Shown here piece after piece: positions 11,083-24,470 of a DNA stretch of 64,000 nt. The position numbers were made by a program, and so were the translations under genes. Positions within the stretch are counted from its first letter, which is position 1. Each line of letters opens with the position of its first letter. The notes under the pieces are model-generated. The model was not told the origin of the DNA and ran no database searches. It saw nothing but the letters and a program-made list of their open reading frames with translations. Source of the stretch: Chromobotia macracanthus (Eukaryota; Chordata; Actinopteri; Cypriniformes; Botiidae); assembly GCA_036877525.1 (NCBI GenBank), contig JAZGTH010000072.1, positions 930,001 through 994,000 of the forward strand. Reading direction: 5' to 3'.

Positions 11083-14000
11083 ATGTCAAAGGTGTATTAT
11101 GGTGTTTGTACTCTTCTATGGATTTTTTCCCTAGTGGAGTGTAAGATTCCAGGTAAGCTTTTATTTACATTTGTTTTTTTGACAAAAACATTTTGTGAAA
11201 GTTAAAGGTTTAAAAGTTAATTTCAGGCTATACCAGGCTGTATATTTATTAAAAATATATAATTAATCACCACTTTCTTTTATCAAATCAAATTTTTATA
11301 AATGACTTCTTTGAGGTTAATGGCTTTTCTTTTCTGTTTACTCTCTATCGGCTTGTACCTGCCGGTTTTATTGGTACGTATTGGCACATATTAATACTCC
11401 ATTAGATCAACATCAGTTACAAAAAGTTTGTACGTCACAACAGCTAAACTGAAAAGATGCCAGGAAATATGGTTATGAATAAGGACTGAATGTTTGGAAG
11501 ATGAGGCCCAGACACATTTTCTAGTTAAGCAGATTCTCCAGAGTTCTTTCCAGTACTGCAATTAGACTGACCAAATGTAAATACTGCAGCATTAACCATC
11601 CTGTTTGCTTTCTGTCTGATCTCATAGTTTCACATGTTGACCATATTAGGTTCAAAGTTACAATAATTGTGTATCAGAGATAATGACATTATCTGTGAAC
11701 AGTATATGTGGCTATTATATTCTTTCATCAAAGGAATACAAAATTTCCCACTTAAACCACAACTGGCAATCTTACTGTAGAAGATGACAAACCAGGTGGC
11801 TTCTGCATACAAATGATGATAGATTTATTCTCAGAATTTACTTTTTAAAATCACTTTCATTAATATGATTTTTTTTAATAGATGTATGATGTCAGGGGTC
11901 CTGAAGTTCACAGGTGTCCAAAGTAACCACGTGTACCTCATCACATTAAATTTGGTCCACTTTGAAACCAGAAAGTGTCCAAATATTTTTCTTGGCATTT
12001 TTAATTGCATTCCTTTAAAATGTTGTTGTCTAATGCAGTGACATTGATACAGTTTAAACAAAAAACTACAGATCACTATAGAAATTTTGGGATATGCATT
12101 TCTGAGCTTCATGTCACCAAATCTGTGGGAGGGAAAGTGTTTTTCCTGAAGGGTGAAGTAACTGAACTCATTCTGGGTCTTGTGAGTATTCAGCTGAGTC
12201 ATGATCTCCTCAGTGACTCTCTATAACAGACTCTTTAATGTTGCATATAACAAGACAGAAACAGAAATGCATGAGTAGAAGCAATCAGTGATCATTTATC
12301 TGATTTCTACAAACACACTCATGCACAATACAGGTGGTGATAAACCACAAAGCGTTATCTGTGCTAGACCTTCTAAATCTTGATCTTGATTCTGTTTCGA
12401 ATTTGACTTTTGCAAGAATCTCAGTCTTGCAACGCATGCAGAACTGTGCCAGTGTCAAAACAAAAAGGTCAGCCCCCATATTGCACTTACCACTGCTCAA
12501 TTTGTTTTGTGCTAAACAATTTTCTAGAAGAGGATCTTGTGAGTCAGATAAGGTGTGTTTGAACGCTAAACAATCGCAGTCAAATATGGTCATTACTGAC
12601 AAATGGCCTCTTACAGTGAAATTGGATTGTTTGTTATGGGTGAGCGTACAAATGTAATCACCCACAGAAAAGTGTTAGCAGCAAATAAGGGCAGCAGAAT
12701 GCACTATTTCTGAGAAGAGAAAATTGCCATTGTGTACTATGAGGGCACGTGTGTATGTAGAGTACACATGCATGCCCTCTCAGTGTGTGGTTTGGAAACT
12801 GGGGTTGACTCAGAATTGCATATGATGAAAACATGTCTTATTACCAGTGTCTTTTACAAGTTATGAAAGCATGATTTTAAAAATAATAAAATAGCTTTTG
12901 GATACAGTGAATGTCATTGCATTAGATAATAAAATTAGAAATCTAATTAGATAAAAATTCGACAAAATATTATGTAAAAAAGAAGTTATATTTAAACCAA
13001 GAATGTTTTTAGGATGATAACAAGCAATGATTTGTTGGTGTTTTAAATTATAAAATGCATATTATAAAATACTGGTAAATCTGACACTTGTATGATAGGA
13101 ACCAATTTCAGCGAATACATATGTACGCTAAAAACTACCTGCTAGTTAAAGGTAATATTTAGTGCAAAGAAAAGGTCTAAAATATTTGTTTGTAGCAGTC
13201 ACTCTTTTTGATATTTCATTTACATTTTAGGTATGGACCAATGCAACTTGTAGGTTTCATATATCATTTGCTTAGGTTTTACTCCATTTACAGAAGTACA
13301 CCATATTTATTCTCATTTTTCCTGGTAGAAACATCTCAAAGCCTTGTTGCTCATTTCCAGAGGTTCGAGTGACCTGCATCTTTTCTGAGAGCTGTGTTTT
13401 GCCCTGCTCGTTGACTTCCACTGAGGCTGTTGCGAGCATTCAGTGGTACCAGCAGGAGTCACTAATCTACAGTTTTCAGCAGGGAGGACAGCAGCTCAGC
13501 AATGGAAACTCGCGGCTGTATGACGACCTCATCACTGATGGCAATGCTACCCTGTTTCTGCAACATGTAGACATTAAGCATAAAGGACGATATAAATGTG
13601 TGGTCAACAATGCACCTCAGACATATGTTGTAGCCGCTGTAGAAGGTTTGTTTCTCTATCAGAATCATCAAAACTGCTTTATGCATGTTGAATGTCTTAC
13701 CTGTAGGGTTTTTCATAGCCGATGTTCAGAGGTGTTCAGAGTACATCTAATATTTTCCATTTCATAAGGAAAGCGTTGAGAAGTTTTTTAACAGTTTTGT
13801 CTCTTTTCACTGCTCCACACAGACCTCCCAAAATTCTGTGTGGTGCAAAAAAACTTAGTACATGTGCTTTAACATATGTTTATGTGGCTAACCAGAGTCA
13901 GGCCTGCCATGTGGCCTTGTTTTTCTGATCCCCACCTCTTCTACTTACTGTTTCCTATAAGTATTATTATTGTTCTGACAAAAAGTCCATAAAAATAAAC

Positions 14001-15874
14001 TTCTTTAATTTTTTCTCAGCTCCCATCAGAACAATCTCTATTGACACTAGCCCCTCAGGGCTAATTCAGTGCTCAACCAAAGACGTCTACCCTTCACCAG
14101 CAGTACAGTGGACCACAGAGCCCAGCTCAACTCCTGCCACCCTGCAGCCGGTCACCCGTGTGTTTCCTGATGAGAAGGGCCTCTATTTTGTTGAGAGTGT
14201 TGTGAAACAGCACAACACCAGTTCTGATCACACTTATGTGTGTAATATCACCTCCAAATATGGCACACAAACATGGATAGCGTCATTACAGCTACAAGGT
14301 AAAATACACAACAATTTTAAAGCTGCAATCTGTAACTTTTGCCTCTCTACTGCCATCTCTGTTTAACACATAAAAGTGCATGTTACTTTATGTACTTTTC
14401 CTTACATATGTTCAAATGAAGCCAAACTGACACTTTCCAGGAAATTGGACATGACAATTATGGAGGTTTTGCCAAACTGCTCTTGTCAGTCATTGGTTGG
14501 GCAAACAGTGCTTCACTGCAAACGTTCTACTGATATTTCTCTCAGAATATTGAGCTGGGATAATAGAAAATATTTTTTTAAAACTAATATACAAGTTACA
14601 CACTTTAGCTTTAACAAAACTTAGAGTCTGGAATGACCTTCTTGGCTAAAGGGTGATAGTATATAATTATCTTTCTATTTTTCCCTTGTACATCACAGAA
14701 ATTACTGGGTCTCAAGGGAAAGACCTGCTCATACCATGTAGAGCTCCCAAGAATCTTCAATTTTCCACACTCATCTGGACTTTCACAAAAGCAAACAAAA
14801 CCACAGATGTCCTTAGGTACAATAGCCAGACACATAAATCCTCCAGGTTTCTCGATCATGTAGAACTGGAGGACGACAAAGCATTGAAAGGGGATGGATC
14901 CCTTAACCTGGAGAACCCTGTTGGCTCAGATCATTCTGGAATCTACACATGTGTGTTCTCAGGGGAAAATACAAAACATCGGATAGAGACCAGTGTTGAT
15001 ATTACAGCCCCAAGGCATGGGAAAGGTATCTACTCATCTATGTATTCATCATCCATTAATTCAACTCTTGGACTAGTTCACTACATGCTGAAATGTTAAG
15101 GCAGTTTACAATTCCACAGCAATATGTCTTAAAGCCCTGCCTCTCTTTCTGTCTCTTTGCAGAGTCCGTTAAATATAATCTGTGGATGTTGGGGATTGTT
15201 GTGGGCCTACTGGCTCTTCTTGCAATAACTTTACTAATAAAAAGATATAGAGGTAATACAGTGAACAGAAGAGAAGTAAACACCGTATTTATTGTCATTT
15301 CGTTATAATATGTCAATCCATTATATGCTATATGCTTAGTAGGCTTTTGTTTGTTGTTTAACATACACTCAGTGTATAGATTCAGTTTATATAAACATCC
15401 CATGATTTCTGATGTTTTTTGCAGCTAAATCTAAAAAGACTCAAGAAGGTTCTCCGGGAGATGAAGAGATGCAAAGCATAAACACAGGTATCGTCCTGTC
15501 CGTTATTATCACTTGTGCTATATATCGTTTTAAAAGAGCTAGCGTGGCTGAGCAATACCAAGTAAAACTAGTCTATTTAAGTAGAAAATCTCAGTTACTA
15601 TTGCAGGTCCTGATGCATATGAAGAAATACTTAATATGTATCAGTAACTGCATGAAGACATGAACAAATAAGCTAAGCTATACGAAAACATGTTGTTTTC
15701 AGGGTCTAAATAGTTTAACTGAACCTTGATTTGTGAAAATAGTTCTTCAAAGTTCACAAAAAATGTTATGAACTGTAGATATCTTTTACCTTGTAATGTC
15801 TTGTGTTTTTCCTAGCCAAACCATCAGAAGAACCACAAGCAGAAAATAAGCAACCTTCAGGTAGCCGCAGTTAA
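11083..15874 (+). CDS. HHLA2-like (B7-H7) immunoglobulin receptor ligand, copy A, short tail
   Basis: B7-family type I membrane protein; in mammals HHLA2 on antigen-presenting and epithelial cells binds CD28H (TMIGD2) and KIR3DL3. Coding exons: 11083-11152, 13361-13645, 14020-14298, 14699-15025, 15163-15252, 15425-15487, 15816-15874. All introns are GT-AG phase 1 and the product is 390 aa. Order: signal peptide 1-20 (MSKVYYGVCTLLWIFSLVEC), IgV about 24-118, IgC about 119-211 (QCSTKDVYPSPAVQW to YVCN), second IgV about 212-320 (LIPCRAP, LIWTF, DHSGIYTC), membrane helix about 327-345, and a 45-residue tail without tyrosine motifs. The V-C-V plan is that of HHLA2 and differs from the V-C plan of most B7 proteins. 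A closely related gene follows 600 bp downstream. Orthology to HHLA2 is inferred from domain order, resemblance of copy B and position near phldb2. Confidence 0.8.
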
Positions 15875-16101
15875 CCATGGAGAGAGGAATTTACTAAGAG
15901 GGCAACATTCAAGAAGTTCAACAAAACATTCAAGAAGACTAAAGTTAGAAAAAAGTTGACAAACCAAACAAAGGGATTTCTAAATGACAGCACTGTTATT
16001 GACACGCAGCCTGAGAATTTGCCTGAAAATTTGATGATTTATGTACTTTAGGGGTGCCTTAACAGTTTTTTCTGTAATTTATTCTGAAAATGAAACCATG
16101 A

Positions 16102-16107
16102 ATTAAA
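16102..16107 (+). terminator. Candidate poly(A) signal of B7-like copy A
   Basis: ATTAAA about 230 bases after the stop codon, followed by a T-rich stretch. The next gene starts 370 bases later, so transcription must end near here. Confidence 0.45.
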
Positions 16108-16476
16108 TAGTTATTTATTGTTATTATGTAAATGTGTCATTCATTTTCCATAACCCCTTACACTGCCTATTTTCTTGCCATTTAATTAGTAAATATTTAA
16201 AAGAACTTTGTTATACTGTGCACTACAATAACTAAAACGTACATAGATAAACACACAACTGAAGTTTATAATTCATTGGTGTGTTCTTTTCCCCTGTTGT
16301 TTTATTCTCTGGTTAATTGCACCTGTTAACATGACCAGACCAGTTCTGGTCACTATATGTCCACTCATGCACCAGCTGGTTAATTATTTACTGGTTTAAT
16401 TGATATGTCCACAAGGGTCTTTCTCTCGCCTTTCTCACACACACACTCAGAACACATGCACATATACAGGAGGTAA

Positions 16477-19400
16477 ATGGAACTGAAAATGTGGCGGAGT
16501 CTGTCAGGAATAGAACTCCTTCATCTATATGCTGCTTTTGTGCTTCTTAAAAGCTGTGCATCTGGTATACTCATTACTAAAGGTAAGGGCTTGTATATAC
16601 ACATGCTTACTTTTGATACTTTTCAGTGTGAGATAAAATGTAACTATCTTCCAAGCAGGAGAAGGAAAACTAATGGAAAATATAAAGGAAAACAAACATT
16701 CCTATGTTGAGGAAAAGTTCACACTCGCTCATTTTGACTTTGAAGTTTATTTTTGAAATGGTATTTGCTAATGCACAAGCTATTATTTCACCATAAAAAT
16801 ATATTAAGATGTATTAAATCCTTAAATATAGTATGTCTTACATATATTGAATTATTTATATTACAATAACATATGATAAAGAATTAGTACAGTTAATGAG
16901 ATGAAGATAAGTGTCTCTTTGATAAGTGTCATCTTTCTTATGATTGCATTACAAGATTCACACTGGCACAGAGACACACATGCACAATCAAATAAAGTTT
17001 TTTAAATGTTTTGTACTAATTACAGGTGGAATGATTTTATATATTAAAATGTTGTCTGTGTTTAACACAATTGTTGTTCAGCAGTAGCTGTAGGCACACA
17101 AATCAAAGCAGCACTTGTAGGAAAGTCCATTAGTCTAAGTTTAATGACCCTGCTGAAAGAGAACAATACAATTCTGTGATTCATTGAACCCTGCCTGCGG
17201 GGAAATATCTAACAACCGTACTGGAGGCAAACTGACTTGTTGAAGAACAGGTTGAAGAAGAAATCTTTATCTGCAGTTTATGTGACTCATATTAACACAA
17301 TTGTTTATCCATTCGGCATTCATAGCGTGAAATTCATTTGTTCCTAAACCAGGTGTTTTTTTGTGCTGGTCTCAATCTAGATGCACACGTTACATGTCTG
17401 TTCTTCGAAGACTGTGTGTTACCCTGTAGTTTCAAGCCCACGGGGGCCGTAGTCATCCACTGGTACAAGCAGCAGATCCCTGTCCACAGTTACTACTACA
17501 ATAAAGACCAGTACGGGCTTCAAAACAAGCACTTCAGTGGACGGACAAGCCTGTTTAATTCTCAGATCACACAGGGAAATGCCTCACTGGTGCTGAGGAG
17601 AGTTAAGGTCCAGGACCAAGGGCGGTATAAGTGCTACACCAGCACCAGGAAGGGAAACCAGGAAACCTTTGTTAACCTAGGGGTAAAAGGTCAGTACAGG
17701 TTTTTTCTCACCATATTATTCGATTTGCTTGGGTTATTGAGGTTTTCACCTTCTCATATTGGACTAGATACAATCTGGATTTTCCCAAAAGTTAATTTTT
17801 TGATAGATTTACCAGTCATTTTACAGAAGCCATGGGAAGTCATTTAAAACTATTGTATGATTGGAAAATGGTGTACAGTTTTATTGCATGTATTGCAAAA
17901 AAGTGATTTTTGTACACATTTGTCTAGTTTCAGTAAAGTTTTTAGGTAATGCATCAAATCCCAAGAAAGCAAACAATTGTTTTAGAGAACCATAAATATT
18001 TATTAGAGAATTTCATAAATAAGCATTATCTGTCATTTTCAGCTCTAATTCAGTTTGTGAAGCTTGAAATGGTTGAGGAAAGGGTCACCTGTTTGTCCCA
18101 GAATATCTATCCAGCTCCTGATGTCACCTGGTCCACTGAACCTCCTAGTGATATCAGAAGCTTCCAGAACTTCACTCGTAAAACATCTGACTCCAAGGGT
18201 CTCTTCACCGTGGAGAGCACTGTCAGCTTGATGGGCAACATCTCTGATAACACGTACTTCTGCTGTGTTGTCTCAGCAGATGGAACGCAGGTGTGGACCG
18301 CATCATTGAAACACCAAGGTAACAGTAGATACATTTTCATTTCTGTGTTGTTTCAGGGTTACAAATGCATTTAAACAGCTTTTAAAATATTTCATTCTTC
18401 TAGATGAGTTATTTGGTGAGGAAGGTGCCGGACTCATGATCCCCTGCATGGTGCCTCAACCTCGGCACAATTTTACCCTTACCTGGACCTTCATCAGAAG
18501 CACAGAGTCCATTGTCATCTTCAACTATGATAGCAGGACTCGTCGGATCTCTAACTTGTGGGAAAGTAAGGCTGAAGTAGACATGGATCAGGCTCACCTA
18601 GGGAATGGTTCCGTTCATCTTCTAAACCCAGACAGCTTGGGCCACTCTGGTGTTTACATATGCATATTCTACAGCTTCCAAATGAGACATCAGGTCCAAA
18701 TTCCTGTCAACATCACAGTTCGTTTGTCTGGTAAGATTTAATTCATAAAAATTCATGACTGGAGCAGAATAATTCCATCTGAGTAAAGTGATAGTTCTGA
18801 TTTTGGAACATACACAAATTTTTTTATTATATAATGGAAACATTAGGCAAACGTTCTAACAACCTAAAATTGTTAGCTGGGAACATCGTGATGAATTACA
18901 TGGATTAATAAAATTATTTGATTTTGCATCATGTGATTATAATATTTTTGTTTAGATGATGACACGTATGACTGCAGGAGGTCATGGTGGGGAACTGCTG
19001 CATCTCTCTTCATATTTCTGATCACTATATCTGTAGCCCTGTCGCGATGCTTTAGAATAAGAGGTATATAAACCACTTGACTCTGCATTATACACACAAT
19101 TAACAAGTGCTGATTGATTATTTATTATACATGCTGATACCTCTGAACAGGTGAACGACCAGTACACACCCATTCAGAAGTCAATAAACGAATCACAAGA
19201 TGTACTGACAAAACAGGTAAAATAAGATAAACATTTATCTGCTTCTTCTGAATTAAAACACTCGACTCATTTGCATTCATTACTGCCTTTAATTTATTTG
19301 GCAGAACTCTCAGTATTTAAAAGACCAGGACGAGGTGAATCCAGGCACAATGGGCTGGAATCTGTACAGACAGAGATTCACAGAGATTCACCATCCAACA

Positions 19401-19789
19401 CAGCAGATCCCGAAGCACAAACTGAGAGTGATGTCATACCACCTACATCACCAGAGCACACTCCTGTCTTAAATACATGCACGGTTATAGGTGATTCCTC
19501 TTTATCTGGCACACCAATGGAAAATAATGAATCCAGATCACAAACACCAACATATGACATTATAACTCTGTTCACATCAGAGATGAGCACAGAACTAGCC
19601 GACGATGAAGAAACCAAGAATGAAGCTGATAAAGAAACCCAGAGAAATGAACTTGTTTCTGATGTACCTGATTCACATCCAGCAGGAGATGACAAAGAGA
19701 TGGAATATATAGTAACTCAGAGATTTCATAACACTGATAAATATGTGTCTGCCCTATCTGAGCTCTCACAGATTAATGGCTACAGGTGA
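16477..19789 (+). CDS. HHLA2-like (B7-H7) immunoglobulin receptor ligand, copy B, long tail
   Basis: Tandem partner of the preceding gene. Coding exons: 16477-16582, 17381-17689, 18043-18318, 18404-18730, 18956-19063, 19151-19216, 19305-19789. All introns are phase 1 and the product is 558 aa. Signal peptide about 1-30 (an alternative Met lies at residue 5), IgV 36-138, IgC 139-230, second IgV 231-339, membrane helix about 350-369, and a cytoplasmic tail of about 185 residues. The first IgV carries VVIHWYKQQIPVHSYY and GRTSLFNSQITQGNASL, which closely match the equivalent stretch of human HHLA2 as I remember it. The tail is acidic and rich in S, T, E and D. It contains YDII, a possible endocytic YxxI signal, and other tyrosines, but no clear ITIM. 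Human HHLA2 has a much shorter tail. N-glycosylation sequons are seen at NAS, NIS and NGS. Confidence 0.83.
18833..18881. mobile_element. CCCAGCTAACA-family element, solo end
   Basis: Only one terminal piece remains (AACATTAGGCAAACG to TGTTAGCTGGG), in the B7-like copy B intron before its membrane-helix exon. Confidence 0.5.
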
Positions 19790-20199
19790 CTGGTATTCAT
19801 TCATTTGATTAATTCAACTGGTGCTGAATAATTGTAATAACTAGATTTCACTCCTGAAATACAGTATATACAGTGTCAGAGTAAATATGCTGGTTTTCTG
19901 AAGAATATTCGCTCACAAACACCATCTGGTCGAACCTGTGGTATTGTAAAGTTTACAATACCACAGTGTAATCTCACAATGTATAGAAAGGTTATGTACT
20001 GTGTGTACTGTTATGTACTATATGTACTGTGTTATTTTAAGTAAATTTCTTTATGCACTTAGGATCCATTGGTAATCATACGTTAGAAAAAAGCCTAGAC
20101 AAAATTCCCTTTGCAATTTTCTTTTGCTACATTCATTTGTGGTATATTTATTTTCGGGTTTGATTATAAAGCTGTACAGTGAACATACTCAGATACATG

Positions 20200-20205
20200 A
20201 ATAAA
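20200..20205 (+). terminator. Candidate poly(A) signal of B7-like copy B
   Basis: AATAAA 410 bases after the stop codon, followed by TG-rich sequence. No better signal lies between the stop and this point. Confidence 0.4.
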
Positions 20206-21477
20206 TGATGTTCTCAGATGACGTTGGCAGGAGCCTGATCATTCTGTCCTGTCAATCATCACAAGTACCCGCCTACCTGAGCCCAGTGACGTTTGTTTAG
20301 GCATCTCTCCTCCTGCCCAACTCCTCTTTTCTAATTCACTTCATGTTTTCTCATTTTATCAACTCACATATATACCATTTTTTCATGAATGCCGTATGTG
20401 ACATTTTATAACCAGCAGATGGCAATGTTTCTTTTTTGTATAAATATTTTGTTCCTGTCAGTGTTGGTTTTCTAATGCTTTAAAATGTATTTAATATTAG
20501 CAGTCCACATGAACTATAGTCTACATCTAGGAGAAGCTGGTCTTGGTTTGTCAAGCTTCCTGCTTGTTCAGCAGTGTTTCTGTGGTGCTATATCACTACA
20601 GATATCCAGTTTCATCCCAGCAGAGGTAAGATTCATATAAACAATTATACAGACACACACTCTCTCTCTTTTCCTTTTTAACTGGAATTATACGCCTCTG
20701 AAAGCGAAACTGAGATATTTAGGGCAAGATTAACTTTATTTTCAATCAGTATGTGAAATTGGAAGGTATGTTGATTTTAAAGGATTTCAGTGTTCACCTG
20801 ACACGTCTAAATGGTCTATGTCTGATCCCATGAAAGTGTTGGACATAAGTGTTAGGTGAACCCTGAAAACATGGTCAAGTAAACTTCTAAGCCGGTTCCA
20901 CTTACAGTAATCACCAGGAAGTTCCCAAAGGCACAGAGATCTGGAACTGTACTTGTACATGTGGAATTTGCTATTACTGTGATAAAAAGATATCTTTTGG
21001 TTCTTCGACACCAGTTGGGCTATTATTAAATGACACAGTTAATTGACTCCCTTTGGTCTTGTGGGAAAGCAGCCCTTTAAAAATAACAGATATAGTTAGA
21101 TTATGACATTGCATTTTTTAAGACAAATCTGCAACCAAATAGACAGTTTGTTTGATTAACTTAAATTGATGACTGCTTAGATGTTTTCTTAACATCCAAA
21201 GGCAGTACATATCTCAATAGATAAAGGTTTGTTTTAAGACATAGCTGAAGGCCTTAATTGTTAATTTTATTTTGTGGGAAAGATTTTTTGATTATCTCAA
21301 AATACCACAGACACAAGCCATGCCAAAAGCTTTCTTTATACTGCTGTTACACAACGAATGTGACTTCTGAGGGCTCTTTATTCCCAGTCACAGATGACGT
21401 ACAGATGACGTACAACACGGTTGATGGGTCAGAGAGGATTTTTTTTTAGAAGTTTAGCTCACTCTCACTTTGCTGCC

Positions 21478-21679
21478 TTAAATTTTTAAGTTTAGTCAAC
21501 TTGGTTGCATGAGTCAGCTTACTATTTGTCATCTTGACTGGTGTGGAGTTGAGGTAACTTATAAGAAATATTGCTTGAAGTATTATTTAATCTGTTTTAT
21601 ATTAGTCAGCATTTAAAATATTTAGTTAAAATTATTTGTATAGCCAAGTTGATTAAACTTAAAATTTAAGGCAGCAAAG
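21478..21679. mobile_element. MITE with 36-bp terminal inverted repeats
   Basis: The first 36 bases (CTTTGCTGCCTTAAATTTTT onward) are nearly the exact reverse complement of the last 36 (ending TTTAAGGCAGCAAAG). Total 202 bp, no ORF. The interior shares ATCTTGACTGG and TAGCCAAGTTGATTAAAC with a diverged copy at 4207-4420. Confidence 0.7.
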
Positions 21680-23570
21680 TTTTGTTACCATGTGGGCAAT
21701 GGACCTGCCTAGTGACCTCAATTTGAGAAATCTGGAGACAAGAAGGAGTCAGGCACTTTCAGCTGTTTCTGATCCTCACTTCCTCCCGAAAGAGCGAAAT
21801 GAAAACACCCAGAAATCCAGCCAGCTGGAGAACAAGGGTAATGGCCTTAGTGGGTTAAAGCTCCCAGAGCAGATCTGCTGCGTCTATGGTTTTTAGACGA
21901 CCCAAATAAACATCACAATATTGGGCATCTAATATCTAATTCTAAATTATTTGTGATTTATTGTTTGCTTGTGGCCTTTATTACTGCATGAAACACTGTC
22001 TGGTTTCAGACTGTTTAATGTTAACAGACAGAATTCTTTATTGCCTTTAATAGAGGCATTTTATGCTTATGGTCTATAAACTCCACAAAATTCTGGCACA
22101 AAAAGTGTCACATGGACAAATAATTTACATCTGTTTTTTCATATAAAAGGAGTAAAATAATACACATATTACAGCCAGCCCCTGAATTTCATGTAAATAG
22201 TGTCCAGCTACCCATAATTCTTTGCATTCTGTTTTAAGTAATCAGATGGGTGCATTGGTTAGCATAGCTAATTTTATGGGTTTCACAGGGATCTTATGGG
22301 TTTTTTGGCTGCCCATGCCTCTTCAACATATAACCATAGTACTTAAATTATTTGTTTTTCCATCATGACAATTTATAGTAAGGCCTCTCGGCTGGGCCTC
22401 TTTCCCCTGCACCCCCCACTGCATGTATTTTCTTTTGCTTTGTCCTAGAATATCTTGGAAAAACATTCCTTTAAAGTCTTTTCCAAAACTGGTAGCATTA
22501 TTGCATCTGTGATTATATTGAATCTATGAATCTCATTCTGTGATAAAGTTGGCTGGTCCAACTAAACCCACTTTCCAATACAGTGAGTGTATAGGACAAA
22601 ATGTTTTCTCAGGCTACAATTAAAGAGCTATTAAAACTTTAACAACTATAAAACATAATTACTTTACCATGGCTCCAAGCAATTTTTTTCTTCAGATGTA
22701 CCTGAGATGGACCATAGAGAGAATATATCATTTGAATTGCAGCTGTGTACTCACAGCAGTGCCAAAATGTATTTAGACACTTAAACTGCACTAAATGATA
22801 AAAAATATATATACATGTTTATGTATGAACTTGAGGAGAAAATATAATGGCACGTAAGTTCGTCTCATTCTTTAATACTGTAAGCAGTAACTGTATTGAA
22901 ACCCCTGTTACTATCCTCAGGAAATCCTGTTGGATGTAACTGAGACTGGGAGTGGCCTAAATGTGTGTGCAGCCACGCCCCACCTGAGTTTAAGCAGTGG
23001 GCGTCTCAGCTTTTCTACAACTTTGATACCACTAACTAAAGGTGAGTGTGTCTTGAACATTTGTTTAAATCCTCTGATATTAGAAGTATAATATACATGA
23101 TTTATTCTGCACAAAAATCCAAAAAACAGACATGTATACATGCACCTAGACAGTCTTTGTAGAAGCTCATTATTTACATATGTTTACTTCAGAATTCTCT
23201 TGGTTGCTCATAGGTTTTCACTTACTTATGCAAAAATCATGAAAATAACTTACTCTGTCAAATAGGGTGTCTTCTTTCTGTCTGTCTCTCTTTCTTTAGT
23301 TTTACTTTACATTTCTTTATTTCAGTGCAGTTATGGCAGTTTATTCAGGAATTTGTAACCATCATTACAACTATAACCATCATTATAGTTTATTTCATGA
23401 CTGTGTTACAGAGTTAACATGGATTGGCTGTGATGATGTAGAGTTAGCACAGAATGACCCAGGGCTCCAACCCCACTACTGGGATATCACCAACAGGAAT
23501 GGAGTTATTACTTTACACCCCAATGAAAATATGTGTCTTGGAATTCCTGTCACCAAACTCACACATGGTA

Positions 23571-23604
<34 letters not shown>

Positions 23605-24167
23605 TAAGTAGTAGTCTATTAAGTAGTCCATATGACTTGCGCATACCATATATATTCCATGTTAGCCTACAGGTTTGGATTACCTATTACTTTAGTAGTG
23701 CTGAAGTCCAGGTTTCATGTCTAAAAGTGTCCAGAGGTCACAGTTATAAGAGGAGGTCAACTATTTGATGTTGGCAGTCAGCAGGTTCTGTGAATCTAAC
23801 CTTGTTTGGTCAGAGAGAATCACAACAAACAGCAGCACTGAATGACTTCCTGTACTCTGATATTACTTTGGCCTGACACACCACAAGAATAACATCTCTA
23901 CCTCAATCTCTCTCTCTCTCTCTCAATCTCTCTCTCTTTCTCTCATACTCCCTGTGGTTTGATTTTCTGTTAAGTTTAGCAAGTCTGTAAACAAATTTAA
24001 CAAGTTTAGAGTCTGTAAACAATCCGTTTGGCAGAAAAAACACAAATGAAATCTTTAATATCTTAAAAGTTTCTTCTAGGTGCCAAAGAGTTTGAAGAGA
24101 AAGCAAATCTTTGAAATCTGGCACTGCTCAGATTCTCTCCTGAGAAAAAGACTTTGGTAATCTCTCT

Positions 24168-24470
24168 CTTACTTCCTCTAGAAGAGATCTTAAACTGTGC
24201 TCAGATTTGCCAGGTTTTCAATCAAGTCATAATTTTTAATATTTCTCATTAAATTTTCCCAAAATCAGATTATCTGGGCTATGCTATCCGCATTAGTTTC
24301 ACAGCTCTATACTATACGTATGTCAGCATTTGTATCGTTTGTGTCTGTTTTATTTTTCTTCTAAGCCATTTTAGGAGAAACATCTGAGACAAAGTTGATA
24401 CTTCAATTACACAACCGAAAACTTGGTTAAGTCTCCTGAGCTATAAAAGAGCAACCTCTGAGAAATAAAA
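24168..24470. repeat. Unclassified interspersed repeat, copy 1
   Basis: Shares order and wording with 38222-38545: AAGAGATCT, TCAGATTTG, ATTTCTCAT, CAGATTAT, AACATCTGA and TCTCCTGAGCT, over about 300 bases. A short third piece is at about 3790-3845 (CTGAAACAAAGTTGAT). No ORF. Confidence 0.5.

Noticed and set aside
10896..11144. 82-codon frame overlapping the copy A signal-peptide exon
   Set aside because: It lacks an ATG at its start and is out of frame with the signal peptide; it is leader sequence.
21690..21896. Possible upstream coding exon of phldb2 ending at an AAGG|gtaatgg border
   Set aside because: The text does not resemble the PHLDB2 N-terminus and it directly abuts a MITE.
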